A stretch of DNA of 64,000 nucleotides from Streptomyces sp. NBC_01306 (GCF_026340465.1 NZ_JAPEPC010000001.1:372001-436000); one strand, 5' to 3'. Counted from the stretch's first letter, positions 53,140 to 62,466 are shown. Notes: generated by a model not told the origin, from the letters alone. Numbers and translations: made by a program.

Positions 53140-54258
53140 TCAGGTGAGTCCTTGTACGTCCCAGTCCCGGGCGACCTCCGCCGTGTCGGCACCGGGCTGG
53201 GCGGGTCCGAGCCGTACGGAACCGGGGGTGGCGGAGAAGCGCGGCGCCGGCGCGGGCTGGGTGATCCCGCTGTGCTCGATGAACGTCCCGCGGGCGGCGA
53301 GATGCGGGTGTTCCGGCGCCTCACGCAGCGAGAGCACCGGCGCCACACAGGCGTCGGACCCCTCGAAGAGCGCCGTCCACTCCGCCCGGGTCCGGGTCAG
53401 GAAGCGGGCGGCGATGGTCTCGCGCAGTCCGTCCCAGCGAGCGAAGTCCTTGCGTGCCGGGGCTTCGGACGCGATACCGAGCAGCTGCACGAACTCGTCG
53501 TAGAACTGCGGCTCCAGGGCGCCCACGGCCATGTACTCGCCGTCCGACGTCTCGTAGCTGCCGTAGAACGGGCAGCCCCCGTCGAGCAGGTTCGCCCCGC
53601 GCCTGTCCTGCCAGCCACCCGCCGCCAGCATCCCGTGGATCATGGTGGCGAGGTGCGCGGCGCCGTCCACGATCGCGGCGTCGACCACCTGCCCCGCTCC
53701 CCCTTCGGTGCGTGCGTGCTGGAGCGCGGCGAGGATGCCGATGACCAGATAGAGCGAGCCGCCCGCGTAGTCACCGACCAGATTGGCGGGGACGGTGGGC
53801 GGCTCGCCGGGGCTGCCGATCATCCCCAGGGTGCCGGTGACGGCGATGTACGCGATGTCGTGCCCGGCGCGTCCGGCGAGCGGCCCCTCCTGCCCCCAGC
53901 CGGTCATCCGTCCGTACACGAGCTTCGGGTTGCGGGCGTGGCACTCCAGCGGGCCGACGCCGAGACGCTCGGCGACACCCGGCCGGTACCCCTCGATCAG
54001 GATGTCGGCGCGCTCCACGAGTCCGAGGACACGGGCGGGTCCGTCGTCGGCCTTGAGGTCGATGAGCACCGAGCGCTTGTTGCGGTTGGTGAGGTCGTAC
54101 GCCGGGTTGACCGCGAGCCCCGTGCCGCCGGGCCGGTCGACCCGTACGACGTCGGCGCCGAGGTCCGCGAGGACCATCGCGGCGAAGGGACCGGGCCCGA
54201 TCCCCGCCAGCTCGACCACCCGGACCCCCGCCAGCGGGCCGTTCCCTGCCTCTGCCAT
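53140..54258 (-). CDS. CaiB/BaiF CoA-transferase family protein (alpha-methylacyl-CoA racemase-like)
   Basis: 372 residues. [35 protein letters not shown] opens the fold; catalytic His133 and Asp163 ([19 protein letters not shown]) agree with alpha-methylacyl-CoA racemases rather than formyl-CoA transferases. It would epimerise 2-methylacyl-CoA so that branched fatty acids can enter the fadA/fadB pathway next door. Overlapping palindromes in its promoter region (54285-54303). Confidence 0.9.
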   Translation of the reverse strand: MAEAGNGPLAGVRVVELAGIGPGPFAAMVLADLGADVVRVDRPGGTGLAVNPAYDLTNRNKRSVLIDLKADDGPARVLGLVERADILIEGYRPGVAERLGVGPLECHARNPKLVYGRMTGWGQEGPLAGRAGHDIAYIAVTGTLGMIGSPGEPPTVPANLVGDYAGGSLYLVIGILAALQHARTEGGAGQVVDAAIVDGAAHLATMIHGMLAAGGWQDRRGANLLDGGCPFYGSYETSDGEYMAVGALEPQFYDEFVQLLGIASEAPARKDFARWDGLRETIAARFLTRTRAEWTALFEGSDACVAPVLSLREAPEHPHLAARGTFIEHSGITQPAPAPRFSATPGSVRLGPAQPGADTAEVARDWDVQGLT

Positions 54259-54284
54259 CACGCCCCCAGGACTGTGACACAACT

Positions 54285-54303
54285 GATGTGACATCGATGA
54301 TGT
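54285..54303. promoter_or_regulatory. Overlapping palindromes between racemase and ROK genes
   Basis: GATGT (54285-54289), ACATC (54291-54295) and GATGT (54299-54303) form two overlapping dyads, GATGT-G-ACATC and ACATC-GAT-GATGT. The site is about 30-45 bp upstream of the racemase start and 90 bp before the ROK gene. It could bind the MerR or ROK protein, or a fatty-acid regulator. Confidence 0.55.
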
Positions 54304-54389
54304 TAAGAACGTGTTCCACTCCGCACAAGACTTTTGGCTGAGCATCCGCTTAGTGGCGCGGTACGGGGTCGCATAGGCTCAGCGGCGAT

Positions 54390-55628
54390 ATGACCAATAA
54401 CCTCACGCCGCTCGGCCCCAAGGCCGACAAGGACACCGTACGGCGGCAGAATCTCAGCCTGGTGCTGCGCGCCGTGCGGGAGCAGGGCGAGGCCACCAGG
54501 GCCGGTGTCGCCGCACGGGTGGGGCTGACCCGGGCGGCCGTTTCGTCGCTGGTCGAACAGCTCCTGGAGAGCGGCTTCCTCGCGGAGTCGGGCAAGACGT
54601 TCAGCGGGCAGGCCGGGCGGCCCGGCACGGTGCTCAAACCCGCCCGCACGGGCGTGGCGGGCATCGGCGTCGAGATCAACGTCGACTATGTGTCGGTCTG
54701 TGTGGTGGACCTGGCGGGCACCGGCCGCGTACGTCGGACGGAGCACCTGGACAACCGGGGCGCGCCGCCGGCCGGCGTGCTGGCCCGCGCCGCGCGTGTC
54801 GCGGCACGGGCGCTGGATTCGGCGCGGGAGCAGGACCTGCGGCCCGTCGGCGTCCAGCTGGCGCTGCCGGGTCTTGTCTCCGGGGGGACCGTGCGGCAAG
54901 CACCCAACCTCGGCTGGAACCGGGTGGCGGCCGAGGGGGTTTTCGCCCAGGCCCTCTCGGCGCTGCGCCCGGACAGCCGCCCGCTGCCGGTCAGTTCGGA
55001 CAACGAGGCCAATCTGGCCGCGCTGGCCGAGCTGTGGTTCGGCGGGCTCGGCGCGATCCGCAGTTTCCTCTATCTGACCGGTGAGATAGGGGTGGGCGGC
55101 GCCCTGGTGCTGGACGGCGAACTGCTGCGCGGCGCCCACGGGTTCGCCGGTGAGATCGGCCATGTGGTGGTGGACCCCGACGGCCCGGAGTGCCGGTGCG
55201 GCTCGCGCGGCTGCCTGGAGCAGTACGCGGGCCAGTCGGCGCTGCTGTGGGCCGCCGGGATAGACGAGAGCGCCGGACCGTCCGGGGTCGCGGAGCTGGA
55301 ACGGCGCGCGCACTCCGGCGACGAGCGCACCGTGGCCGCCGTCGCGGAGGCCGGGGTGATGCTGGGGCGGGTGCTGTCGGGGGCGGTGAACCTCTTCGAC
55401 CCGGACGCGGTGGTGCTCGGCGGGATCTACCGCGGCCTGATGCCCTGGCTGGCGCCGGGTGCCGACCGGGAGCTGACCGGCCGGGTGATCTCCGGGCTCT
55501 GGCCGCGCGGCAGCGGCAGACTGCGTGCCTCATCGGTGGCGGGGGACGCCGCGCGGGGTGCGGCGGCGCTGATCGTCCAGGAGGTGCTGGCCGATCCGGT
55601 CGCGTACACGGAACAGCGGGCGGGGTGA
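54390..55628 (+). CDS. ROK-family transcriptional regulator (NagC/Mlc type)
   Basis: 412 residues. N-terminal winged helix (NLSLVLRAVREQGEATRAGVAARVGLTRAAVSSLVEQLLESGFLAES) and a ROK kinase-like sugar domain with the zinc motif CRCGSRGCLEQYAG. Divergent from the racemase gene and followed by a convergent GH84 hexosaminidase, whose substrate (GlcNAc) is a typical ROK ligand. Confidence 0.9.
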   Translation: MTNNLTPLGPKADKDTVRRQNLSLVLRAVREQGEATRAGVAARVGLTRAAVSSLVEQLLESGFLAESGKTFSGQAGRPGTVLKPARTGVAGIGVEINVDYVSVCVVDLAGTGRVRRTEHLDNRGAPPAGVLARAARVAARALDSAREQDLRPVGVQLALPGLVSGGTVRQAPNLGWNRVAAEGVFAQALSALRPDSRPLPVSSDNEANLAALAELWFGGLGAIRSFLYLTGEIGVGGALVLDGELLRGAHGFAGEIGHVVVDPDGPECRCGSRGCLEQYAGQSALLWAAGIDESAGPSGVAELERRAHSGDERTVAAVAEAGVMLGRVLSGAVNLFDPDAVVLGGIYRGLMPWLAPGADRELTGRVISGLWPRGSGRLRASSVAGDAARGAAALIVQEVLADPVAYTEQRAG

Positions 55629-55726
55629 GAGCACCCCGGTGCGCCGGGGCGGGGTGACGGCGGGCCGGGAGCGGGCCGGGAGCGTACCGGTGCGCCGGGG
55701 GGGTGCGCACCGCTGTCCGGATATGC

Positions 55727-55765
55727 CGTGGGGGCCCGGCGGTTCGTGGCCGCCCGGCCCCCACG
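55727..55765. terminator. Bidirectional terminator between ROK and GH84 genes
   Basis: CGTGGGGGCCCGGCGG pairs with CCGCCCGGCCCCCACG over 55727-55765 with one internal mismatch and a 7-base loop, 22 bp before the GH84 stop. Confidence 0.8.
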
Positions 55766-55787
55766 CCACTGCGCGGTGTTCCCGCGG

Positions 55788-58517
55788 CTACTGCACGGCC
55801 ACCTCATTGATCTGCGGCGCCGCCGAGCCCTTGGCCCACAGCAGGCGGACCGCGTCGGCGGTGACCGCACGGGTCGTGATGTGTGTGTACGGGCCGGTCG
55901 TCGCGCCGAGTGTCTGCCACCGGCCACCGGTACGGATCTGCACGGCCGCCTTGACGCCGTTCACTCCGCCGGGAGCCAGCACGGTCACCGAGTGCACCGT
56001 CTTGGCCTGCGGCAGGACGACGTCCAGGGACTCACCGGCCGCGGGTGCGCGTGAGGCGCGGTAGACGCTCTCCGCGTTCCCGTCAGCGGCGGATGCCTGG
56101 GTACTGCCGTCCGCCGCGGGCGGGTTTCCCGTGACGGCCGGTGCGTCCGCACCGCCCACGTGGAACTCCCGTACCACCACCCAGTTGGTCTGGTCGGCGG
56201 TCGCCCGGGCCCGTACGTACCGCGCGGTGGTGCCCGCCGGGGCCGTCGCCTTGGCCGTCGGCGAGTCCTTGAACGAACCGAGCGTGTGCCAGGTGCTGTT
56301 GTCCGACGAGTACTCCAGGACGCCCTGGTGGAGGTAGTCGGACTCGCTGCCGGACTTGCCCATGGTGACGGTGACGTCGCTGATGGGACGCTGGGCGCCG
56401 AGGTCCACCCCGACCCAGTCGTCCTTGGCCGCCGCGGCACTGCTCCAGAAGTAGGTGGAGTCGTCGCCGTCGGTCATCCGGGCCGGGGCGTTGCCCGAGT
56501 AGACACCCAGGTCGCTCTGGCCCGCCGGCTGCGGCGGAAGCCCGATGAGCCGGCCCTCATCGGTGAGCGCCCGGTTCACGAACGCGTCGAGCACACCGTC
56601 ACCCACGACCACCGGGATCTTCCCGCCGTTCATGTCGGTGTAGACCGGCGCCTTCGCCTTCGCGACGAGACCGGCCAGCTGCTGCCGCTCCTGCCACGCG
56701 GCGGCGCCGTGCCCGGCCTTCGCGTCGTCCAGCATCCGCAGCGCGGCGAGTGTCGCCGTACCCCACGCCTGCGCGGAATCGAGCCAAGGACCGGCGTCGG
56801 TGACGAAGCCCTTGTCCGGCAGCTGTGCGCGCAGCACACCGGGGGCGTCGTGCAGCTCGCGCAGGGAGGCCGCGAGGGTGCGGGACGACGCTTTGCCGTC
56901 CCAGTAGCGGGAGATGACCGCGGACAGCTCGGGCGCCTCCTGTTTGTTGAGCGACGAGCTGTAGTTGACGTCGGTGAAGGCGCGCAGGGCCCGTTCCACC
57001 CGCGGGCTGCCGCCCGAGAGTTCGTGCACGGCCTGCCGGTAGGAGCGGTCGGGGTCGTACGCCGCGTCGTTCCACGTGTAGTCGGCGACGGTGTACAGGG
57101 CGAGCTTCGAGGCGTACGGCTGGATCATCGGGTTGGCCGTGATCCCCGCGAGCTGTTCGGCGAGCCCCTTCTCCCGTCCGTTGAACGGGCCGAGCAGCAG
57201 CCGGTTGGTCACGTAGTCGTTGACCGGGTAGTTGTCCCAGGTCAGGATCTGATGGCCGAACACCGTACGGGCGGACTTCGCCTGCGCGACCGTCATGGTC
57301 GGTGCGACGACGCCGACACCGGTCCACTCCACCAGGACGTCCTTGTCGAGCTGTCCGGCGATGGCGGTCTTGTACGGGGACGGGGTGACGTCGTAGTACT
57401 CGGTCGGCACCATCTCCAGCGGCTGCGCGCCCTCGTGGGTCTTGATGAACTCCTTGTTGACCCGGTTGAGCAGATACGCCTGCGCGGCGCCGGCCGCACC
57501 GCCACCGGTGCCGAACTTCGCCTGGTCGGCGTCGCAGTTCCAGTGGGTGTAGCTGATGTCGTCGAGCGGGATGGCGAACTGCCGCACGCCGATGTCCCAG
57601 ATGGTCTGGAGCTTGTCGACCAGTGCCTTGAGGTCGGCGTCGGAGCTGTAGCAGGCGCTCAGTCCGGGCGAGAGCGCATAGGTGAACTGGACGTGGTTGG
57701 CACGCGCCCGGTCCACCAACTGCTTGATCGTGGCCAGCTGGTCCGGCGGGTAGGCGTCGCGCCACTTGTCCCGGAGGTAGGCGTCGTCCTTCGGCGAGTA
57801 CACGTAGATGTTCATCTTGTGCGCGCCGTAGAAGTCCATCTGGTCCAGACGCGCGGCCTGCGACCAGGGGGTGCCGTAGAAGCCCTCGATGGTGCCGCGT
57901 ACAGGTGTGGCGGGCCAGTCGCGCACGTTCAGGCCGCGCACCGGGGCACCGGGGCCGCTGCGGTGCGGGAGCACCTGGCGCAGCGACTGGGCGGCGTAGT
58001 ACGTCCCGGTCGCGTCGGCCCCGGAGAGCACGATCCGGCCCGCGCTGTCGCCGTGGGCCCGGCCGGCCGCGAGTACGTAGCCCTCGGCGGCGAGGCCCTG
58101 CGGGCCCTGCACGCCGAGTGCGGTGAGGGCGGTGGCGGACGACGGGTTCTCGCCGGGGCCGCCGACGTAGACCGCCAGCCGGTCCCGGCCGGTGCTCTTC
58201 GGCCCGACGGACAAGTGGGAAGCTCCGGCGGATTTCAGGGACTTCTCCACCAGGGAGAGCGCTGCGGCGTCGGTCGTGCTGCCGGTGACGATGTCGACGT
58301 ACGGGGTGATACGGACACTGTCGGAGCGGACGGACTCGGACTGCGGTGCGGGGGTGATGACAGGGGCGGCCGGCTTCGGGGCCGCGCTCGCGGTCCCGGC
58401 GGTGACCGCGCTGAGCGGGGCGGCCGACAGGGCCAGCGCGAGGCCGGCCACGAGGGGTCTGAGCAGGGGCCCGGAGAGCGGGCCGTGATGCGGTACGGCC
58501 GGCTTTTTGCGGAACAT
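55788..58517 (-). CDS. Secreted GH84 beta-N-acetylglucosaminidase with CBM32-like domain
   Basis: 909 residues. Signal peptide (RPLVAGLALALSAAPLSAVTAGTASAA); an N-terminal GH20b-like domain; GH84 catalytic barrel with GTIEGFYGTPWSQAARLDQMDFYGAHKMNIYVYSPKDD and the Asp pair in PLDDISYTHW; later F5/8-type (CBM32) domain around DDSTYFWSSAAAAKDDWVGVDLG. It removes terminal GlcNAc. ATG 58517 has GGAGG seven bases upstream. Its promoter holds a DasR-like operator. Confidence 0.92.
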   Translation of the reverse strand: MFRKKPAVPHHGPLSGPLLRPLVAGLALALSAAPLSAVTAGTASAAPKPAAPVITPAPQSESVRSDSVRITPYVDIVTGSTTDAAALSLVEKSLKSAGASHLSVGPKSTGRDRLAVYVGGPGENPSSATALTALGVQGPQGLAAEGYVLAAGRAHGDSAGRIVLSGADATGTYYAAQSLRQVLPHRSGPGAPVRGLNVRDWPATPVRGTIEGFYGTPWSQAARLDQMDFYGAHKMNIYVYSPKDDAYLRDKWRDAYPPDQLATIKQLVDRARANHVQFTYALSPGLSACYSSDADLKALVDKLQTIWDIGVRQFAIPLDDISYTHWNCDADQAKFGTGGGAAGAAQAYLLNRVNKEFIKTHEGAQPLEMVPTEYYDVTPSPYKTAIAGQLDKDVLVEWTGVGVVAPTMTVAQAKSARTVFGHQILTWDNYPVNDYVTNRLLLGPFNGREKGLAEQLAGITANPMIQPYASKLALYTVADYTWNDAAYDPDRSYRQAVHELSGGSPRVERALRAFTDVNYSSSLNKQEAPELSAVISRYWDGKASSRTLAASLRELHDAPGVLRAQLPDKGFVTDAGPWLDSAQAWGTATLAALRMLDDAKAGHGAAAWQERQQLAGLVAKAKAPVYTDMNGGKIPVVVGDGVLDAFVNRALTDEGRLIGLPPQPAGQSDLGVYSGNAPARMTDGDDSTYFWSSAAAAKDDWVGVDLGAQRPISDVTVTMGKSGSESDYLHQGVLEYSSDNSTWHTLGSFKDSPTAKATAPAGTTARYVRARATADQTNWVVVREFHVGGADAPAVTGNPPAADGSTQASAADGNAESVYRASRAPAAGESLDVVLPQAKTVHSVTVLAPGGVNGVKAAVQIRTGGRWQTLGATTGPYTHITTRAVTADAVRLLWAKGSAAPQINEVAVQ

Positions 58518-58561
58518 CAACGATCCTCCACGGTTCGGCACCTACCCCTGAGCGGGGCTGT

Positions 58562-58577
58562 GGAGGACTAGACCACT
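58562..58577 (-). promoter_or_regulatory. DasR-like operator (dre)
   Basis: GGAGGACTAGACCACT matches the dre consensus ACTGGTCTAGACCAGT in the right half exactly (CTAGACCACT allows C/G) and differs by one base in the left core (GGAC for GGTC). It overlaps the -10 box of the GH84 promoter. DasR is the GlcNAc-responsive GntR repressor of Streptomyces chitin genes, so the fit with a hexosaminidase is strong. Confidence 0.75.
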
Positions 58578-58595
58578 CGCCTGATTGTGTGTCAA
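58567..58595 (-). promoter_or_regulatory. Promoter of GH84 gene (TTGACA-17-TCTAGT)
   Basis: On the minus strand TTGACA (58595-58590) and TCTAGT (58572-58567) are 17 bp apart, a near-consensus housekeeping promoter. Predicted transcription start about 58560 gives a leader of about 43 bases to the ATG at 58517. Confidence 0.7.
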
Positions 58596-58762
58596 TGATG
58601 CGCGCAGGAAGGCTTTTCCGAGCAGCTGCGCGCATGACCCGCCACCCTTCCACCGCAGGGTGATGGATGTCACTCGGTCTTCCGGTGCACGGAACGGTCC
58701 CGCCGGACGTCTGACCCTTCGAGGGAACACCGTCGGCCGAACCGCGAGAAGGGAGCGAGACC

Positions 58763-59179
58763 TTGCCTCGTGTCGTCGAACAGGCTGTCCAGGCTCGCCT
58801 GGTCACACCCGCACCCCGGATGGAGACCGTCCCGACCACCTTGCGCTACGACCGTGCGGACCCCTTCGCGGTCGCCGTGGGCTTCCCGCCGCAGGCCACG
58901 CTGGCGGGCGTGGCGGTCACCTGGGCGTTCGCACGCGACCTGCTGGGCGCGGGGCTCCGTGCGCCGGCCGGTGTGGGTGACGTACGGATCCGGCCGTTCG
59001 GCTACGACCGGACCGTCCTGGAGTTCCACTCCCGCGAGGGCGTCGCGATGGTCCACATCCACACCGCCGAGCTGCGCCACTTCCTGAAACGGACCGAGAC
59101 GCTCGTCCCGACCGGGCGCGAGCACCGCTATCTCGACGTGGACCAGGACGTCGTGGAACTGCTGCGGGACGCCTGCTAG
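58763..59179 (+). CDS. SsgA-like sporulation/cell-division protein
   Basis: 138 residues of the SsgA family (SALP), found only in morphologically complex actinobacteria. Hallmarks are LRYDRADPFAVAVGFPP, VTWAFARDLLGAGL, GVGDVRIRPFGYDRTVLEFHS and TAELRHFLKRTETLVPTGREH. SALPs control septum placement and peptidoglycan remodelling in sporulation; the exact paralogue cannot be named. TTG start with GGGAGCGAG upstream. Its TAG overlaps the convergent GNAT stop. Confidence 0.92.
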   Translation: MPRVVEQAVQARLVTPAPRMETVPTTLRYDRADPFAVAVGFPPQATLAGVAVTWAFARDLLGAGLRAPAGVGDVRIRPFGYDRTVLEFHSREGVAMVHIHTAELRHFLKRTETLVPTGREHRYLDVDQDVVELLRDAC

Positions 59180-60135
59180 GTCCTGTCCGCTGTCCCGGTT
59201 CTGATCAGCGGCGCGTCCCGCGAGAGCTCCCGGAACCCGACGCCGTAGTACAGGCCGCGCGCCTCCGGGTGCCCCGGCGCACCCAGGCAGGCGACCGTCG
59301 CGTGAGTGGCCCCGGCCGCCCGCGCCAGCCTCATCCCGTGCAGGAGCATGGCCCTTCCCAGGCCGAGCCGCCGGTAGTCCGGATGCGTTCCGACCGGCTC
59401 GAACTCGACGGTCCTGTTCGCTCCGTCGAGCCACATGATCGTCGAGGCTGCCATCGTCCCGTCCGGCGCCTCCACCAGGATGTGCAGGTCGCCGCGGTAG
59501 GACGCCGTCCGCCGGACGCCCTCATAGCTTTCGGCCGTGTACGTCGAGGGGGCCCAGGCATCCACATGGGCCCGGACCGCGGCCTCCGGTCCGGCCTCGT
59601 CCGCGGTGCGGAACCGGAATCCGTCCGGCAGCACCGGCCGGTCCACATCGGTGAGGTCCCGCTCGTTGAGCTGGGTCCAGTCCCCGGTGTCGCCGAGTGC
59701 GGCCGGGTCCACCGCATAACCGTGCGCCATCCACCGCTTCAGGGCGAACTCGTCGGCGGCACTCGGTATCACCGTGCGCTCGGGACCGGCCGCCACACCC
59801 TCGTACCAGTCGATCACTTCGTCGACCAGCCCCGCGTGGTCGGGATGGACCTGATACGTCAGAGAGGTACCGGTGGCCTCCTTCACCGACCCGTCACTGC
59901 GCCTCACCCGGCGCGGAAGACAGGCCCAGCCCCACGCCACCGGATCCCCGCCCACGAACCACAGCCGACGCGGCCAGGCCGCACCCTGGGCGGCATGGTC
60001 CTTGCCCCAGATCCAGGCCAGCTCCCCGTACGACGCGCCGGCGCCGATCAGGTCCGGACGGACGGCGGTGACACGCTGAGCCAGGCCCTGCATGAGGGGC
60101 ACGTCCGCGGCGGTCATCAAATCCAAGCGCGTCAT
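59176..60135 (-). CDS. GNAT-family N-acetyltransferase
   Basis: 319 residues with two GNAT-like halves; the C-terminal one has the acetyl-CoA loop VGTHPDYRRLGLGRAMLLHGMRLARAAGATHATVACLGAP and the final YYGVGFREL. The N-terminal half is degenerate. Acceptor unknown. Stop codon shares three bases with the convergent SsgA-like gene. ATG 60135. Confidence 0.85.
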   Translation of the reverse strand: MTRLDLMTAADVPLMQGLAQRVTAVRPDLIGAGASYGELAWIWGKDHAAQGAAWPRRLWFVGGDPVAWGWACLPRRVRRSDGSVKEATGTSLTYQVHPDHAGLVDEVIDWYEGVAAGPERTVIPSAADEFALKRWMAHGYAVDPAALGDTGDWTQLNERDLTDVDRPVLPDGFRFRTADEAGPEAAVRAHVDAWAPSTYTAESYEGVRRTASYRGDLHILVEAPDGTMAASTIMWLDGANRTVEFEPVGTHPDYRRLGLGRAMLLHGMRLARAAGATHATVACLGAPGHPEARGLYYGVGFRELSRDAPLIRTGTADRT

Positions 60136-60269
60136 GGTGCGCCACTGTGCCAGGGCCCCGCGAGGCCGTCGATCGGTTTTCCGGCGCCGCCCGGCCGCAG
60201 CACCCAACGGCACGACACACCCGGTGGCACGGCACGTGCAGCGCATCGCCGCGGCGGCGGAGCCGATGG

Positions 60270-60794
60270 TCAGGCCTTGGTGAACCGGGCGCTGATGACC
60301 AGGTGGTTCCTGAGTCCCGCGCCCATCTTCGAGAACGTCATGCCCCACTCGCTGCGGTCGATTTCGGCCTCGACCACCACAGTGGCCCCGTCGTCGTCGG
60401 CGGCGGTCACCCGGCCGACGAGTGCGAGCTGCTGTGTCCGGCCGTGCAGCGTCAGTGTCCCGGTCAGCTCGACCCGGCCGGAGGCGGACACCGTGCCCGC
60501 GGTGGCCTCGTAGGTGATCGTCGGGTACTTCGCCACCTCGAAGAAGTCGGCGTCGCGCAGGTGCTGGTCCCGCTTGGCCGTGCCGGTGTCGATGGAGGCC
60601 GCGTCCACGACCAGCGTGCCGCTGACCGATCCGTCGGGGCCCACGGTGCCGCCGCCCTCGACCGCCTTCGCCGTGCCCTTCACCGGCAGCAGCCACATCG
60701 CCTTGGTGCGGATCGTGATCGAGGTACGGGCGGGGTCCAGGCTCCACGCTCCGGCGAGTCCGGCCGGGTCGAGAGGAGTGGGGTCGGCGGTCAT
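60270..60794 (-). CDS. YceI family protein
   Basis: 174 residues, lipocalin-like beta barrel: GAWSLDPARTSITIRTKAMWLLPVKGTAKAVEGGGTVGPDGSVSGTLVVDAASIDTGTAKRDQHLRDADFFEVAKYPTITYEA is the classic YceI N-terminal half; RTQQLALVGRV and FSKMGAGLRNHLVISARFT follow. YceI proteins bind polyisoprenoid lipids; this one lacks a signal peptide, so is cytoplasmic. It diverges from a MarR gene. Confidence 0.9.
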   Translation of the reverse strand: MTADPTPLDPAGLAGAWSLDPARTSITIRTKAMWLLPVKGTAKAVEGGGTVGPDGSVSGTLVVDAASIDTGTAKRDQHLRDADFFEVAKYPTITYEATAGTVSASGRVELTGTLTLHGRTQQLALVGRVTAADDDGATVVVEAEIDRSEWGMTFSKMGAGLRNHLVISARFTKA

Positions 60795-60842
60795 GGGTGC
60801 CTCCAGCGGCCGTGGGTCATTGCTTCGGTCCGCACCATACTT

Positions 60843-60857
60843 TGGTTGGCCGAACCA
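60843..60857. promoter_or_regulatory. Small dyad between yceI and MarR genes
   Basis: TGGTT (60843-60847) and AACCA (60853-60857) surround GGCCG in the divergent promoter region. Likely operator for the MarR protein, acting on itself and the YceI gene. Confidence 0.5.
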
Positions 60858-60889
60858 TTCGATCCAATCGGAAACAGTACGATCTGATC

Positions 60890-61465
60890 GTGATATTCGG
60901 ACCACGCCCGCAGCCCGCCGACACCGCGGCGCAGGCCGGCGAGCCGGCCGGGGGCTCAGCCGTCGCCCCGGCCGAGCCCCCGGATCCCGGCGGGGTACCG
61001 GCTGCCGCGCCGTGCACGGTGCACGAGGGACTGCGCAATCTGGTGCAACTCCTCCCGCGCGTGGCACGTGCGCTGCGCTCCCGTACCGGACGCGGCGGGG
61101 TCTCGGACACCGTCCTCGGCCCGCGGCACGGCGCGGCCCTGGCGCTGCTGCGCGAGGAGGGCACGACGGTCGGGAACCTCGCCGCGGTCCTGGACCTCAA
61201 CCTGGCCACCGTCAGCGGCCTCGTGGCGGACCTGGAACGGGCCGGGTTCGCCGAGCGCTCGACCGACCCCGCGGACCGTCGGCGCACCCTGGTGCGGATC
61301 GTCCCGGACCGGGAGGCGGCGGTGGACCGCTGGCTGGAGGAGTCCGCAGCACCGATCACCCGGGTCCTGCAACGGCTCAGCCCGCAGGAGCGCACCGTCT
61401 TCGTCAAGGCGATGGGCTATCTGGAGGCCGAGCTCAACGACGCGGGCTCGCCCTCCGGCCATTGA
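60890..61465 (+). CDS. MarR-family transcriptional regulator
   Basis: 191 residues from GTG 60890. Pro/Ala-rich N-terminal extension of about 45 residues, then MarR HTH (TTVGNLAAVLDLNLATVSGLVADLERAGFAERSTDPADRRRTLVRI, residues 95-140). Probably regulates the divergent YceI gene. No Shine-Dalgarno visible, so an internal start cannot be excluded. Confidence 0.83.
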   Translation: MIFGPRPQPADTAAQAGEPAGGSAVAPAEPPDPGGVPAAAPCTVHEGLRNLVQLLPRVARALRSRTGRGGVSDTVLGPRHGAALALLREEGTTVGNLAAVLDLNLATVSGLVADLERAGFAERSTDPADRRRTLVRIVPDREAAVDRWLEESAAPITRVLQRLSPQERTVFVKAMGYLEAELNDAGSPSGH

Positions 61466-61552
61466 GCGGGCGCGGCAAACGCCCTGGTGCAGCGGTCGGC
61501 GGTGACCGCCCCGGCGATCTCGCATGCGGACGGGATCGGCGATACTCGCGGC

Positions 61553-62398
61553 ATGGCTGACCACGGCGCGGACAACGGATACCTGCTCGACAACCAGCAG
61601 GCGGAAGCCGGCATCCGCTTCGACGCGCTGGCCGAGCTGTTCGATCCGGTGACCTTCCGGCACATCGACCGGCTCGGCGTCACGGCAGGGATGCGGTGCT
61701 GGGAGATCGGCGCCGGCGGCCCCACCGTTCCCATGGGTCTGGCCGCGCGGGTCGGTCCGGACGGTGCCGTGGTGGCCACGGACATCGACACCTCGTGGAC
61801 CGAGTCCGCTCTCGGCACCGGCAGCGATACCGGCACCGACGGGAACATCGAGGTGCTGCGCCACGACGTGGCGGCCGACCCGCCGCCGCCCGGCGGATTC
61901 GACCTGGTCCACGCACGGCTGGTCCTGGTCCACGTCACCGACCGGGCCGAAGCCCTGCGCCGGATGGTGCAGGCGCTGCGTCCCGGCGGCCTGCTCCTGG
62001 TCGAGGACGCAGACCCCGGACTCCAGCCACTGCTGTGCCCCGACGAGTCCGGCCCCGAGCAGCGGCTCGCCAACCGTCTGCGGTCAGGTTTCCGCGAGCT
62101 GATGGCCGCGCGCGGCGCGGATCTCGCCTACGGGCGGACGCTCCCCCGGCTGCTGCGCGAAGCCGGCCTGGACGACGTACAGGCGGACGCCTACTTCCCC
62201 ATCACCTCGCCGGCCTGCACCGTCCTGGAAGCCGCCACCGTGCGCCAGATCCGCTCCCGTCTCGTGGCAGCCGGGATCGCCACCGACGAGGACATCGACC
62301 AGCATCTGGCGAACGTCGCCACTGGCCGGCTCGATCTGGCGACGTCCCCCATGATCTCCGCCTGGGGGCGCCGCCCCGCCGGACCGCCGGCGCCGTGA
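61553..62398 (+). CDS. Class I SAM-dependent methyltransferase
   Basis: 281 residues. SAM-binding motif I CWEIGAGGPTVPMGLAARVGPDGAVVATDID; FDLVHARLVLVHV motif; LRPGGLLLVEDADPG post-motif region. The acceptor substrate is unknown. A GATACT hexamer six bases before ATG and no Shine-Dalgarno suggest a leaderless transcript. Confidence 0.87.
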   Translation: MADHGADNGYLLDNQQAEAGIRFDALAELFDPVTFRHIDRLGVTAGMRCWEIGAGGPTVPMGLAARVGPDGAVVATDIDTSWTESALGTGSDTGTDGNIEVLRHDVAADPPPPGGFDLVHARLVLVHVTDRAEALRRMVQALRPGGLLLVEDADPGLQPLLCPDESGPEQRLANRLRSGFRELMAARGADLAYGRTLPRLLREAGLDDVQADAYFPITSPACTVLEAATVRQIRSRLVAAGIATDEDIDQHLANVATGRLDLATSPMISAWGRRPAGPPAP

Positions 62399-62436
62399 CC
62401 ACGGGCGCCCGCGTACGACCGGACGCGGTAAATCGC

Positions 62437-62466
62437 TTTGCGGGCGGGCCGGATCGGCCGTAACGT
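62437..62466 (+). promoter_or_regulatory. Candidate promoter upstream of ABC-F gene
   Basis: TTTGCG (62437-62442), 18-bp spacer, TAACGT (62461-62466). An AT-rich patch (TAAAT) lies a few bases before the -35 box, as in WhiB7-dependent promoters. It would give a leader of about 198 bases. Confidence 0.35.

Noticed and set aside
56160..58571. 803-codon plus-strand frame antisense to the GH84 gene
   Set aside because: Same explanation; the minus-strand gene has signal peptide, catalytic motif, promoter and ribosome site.
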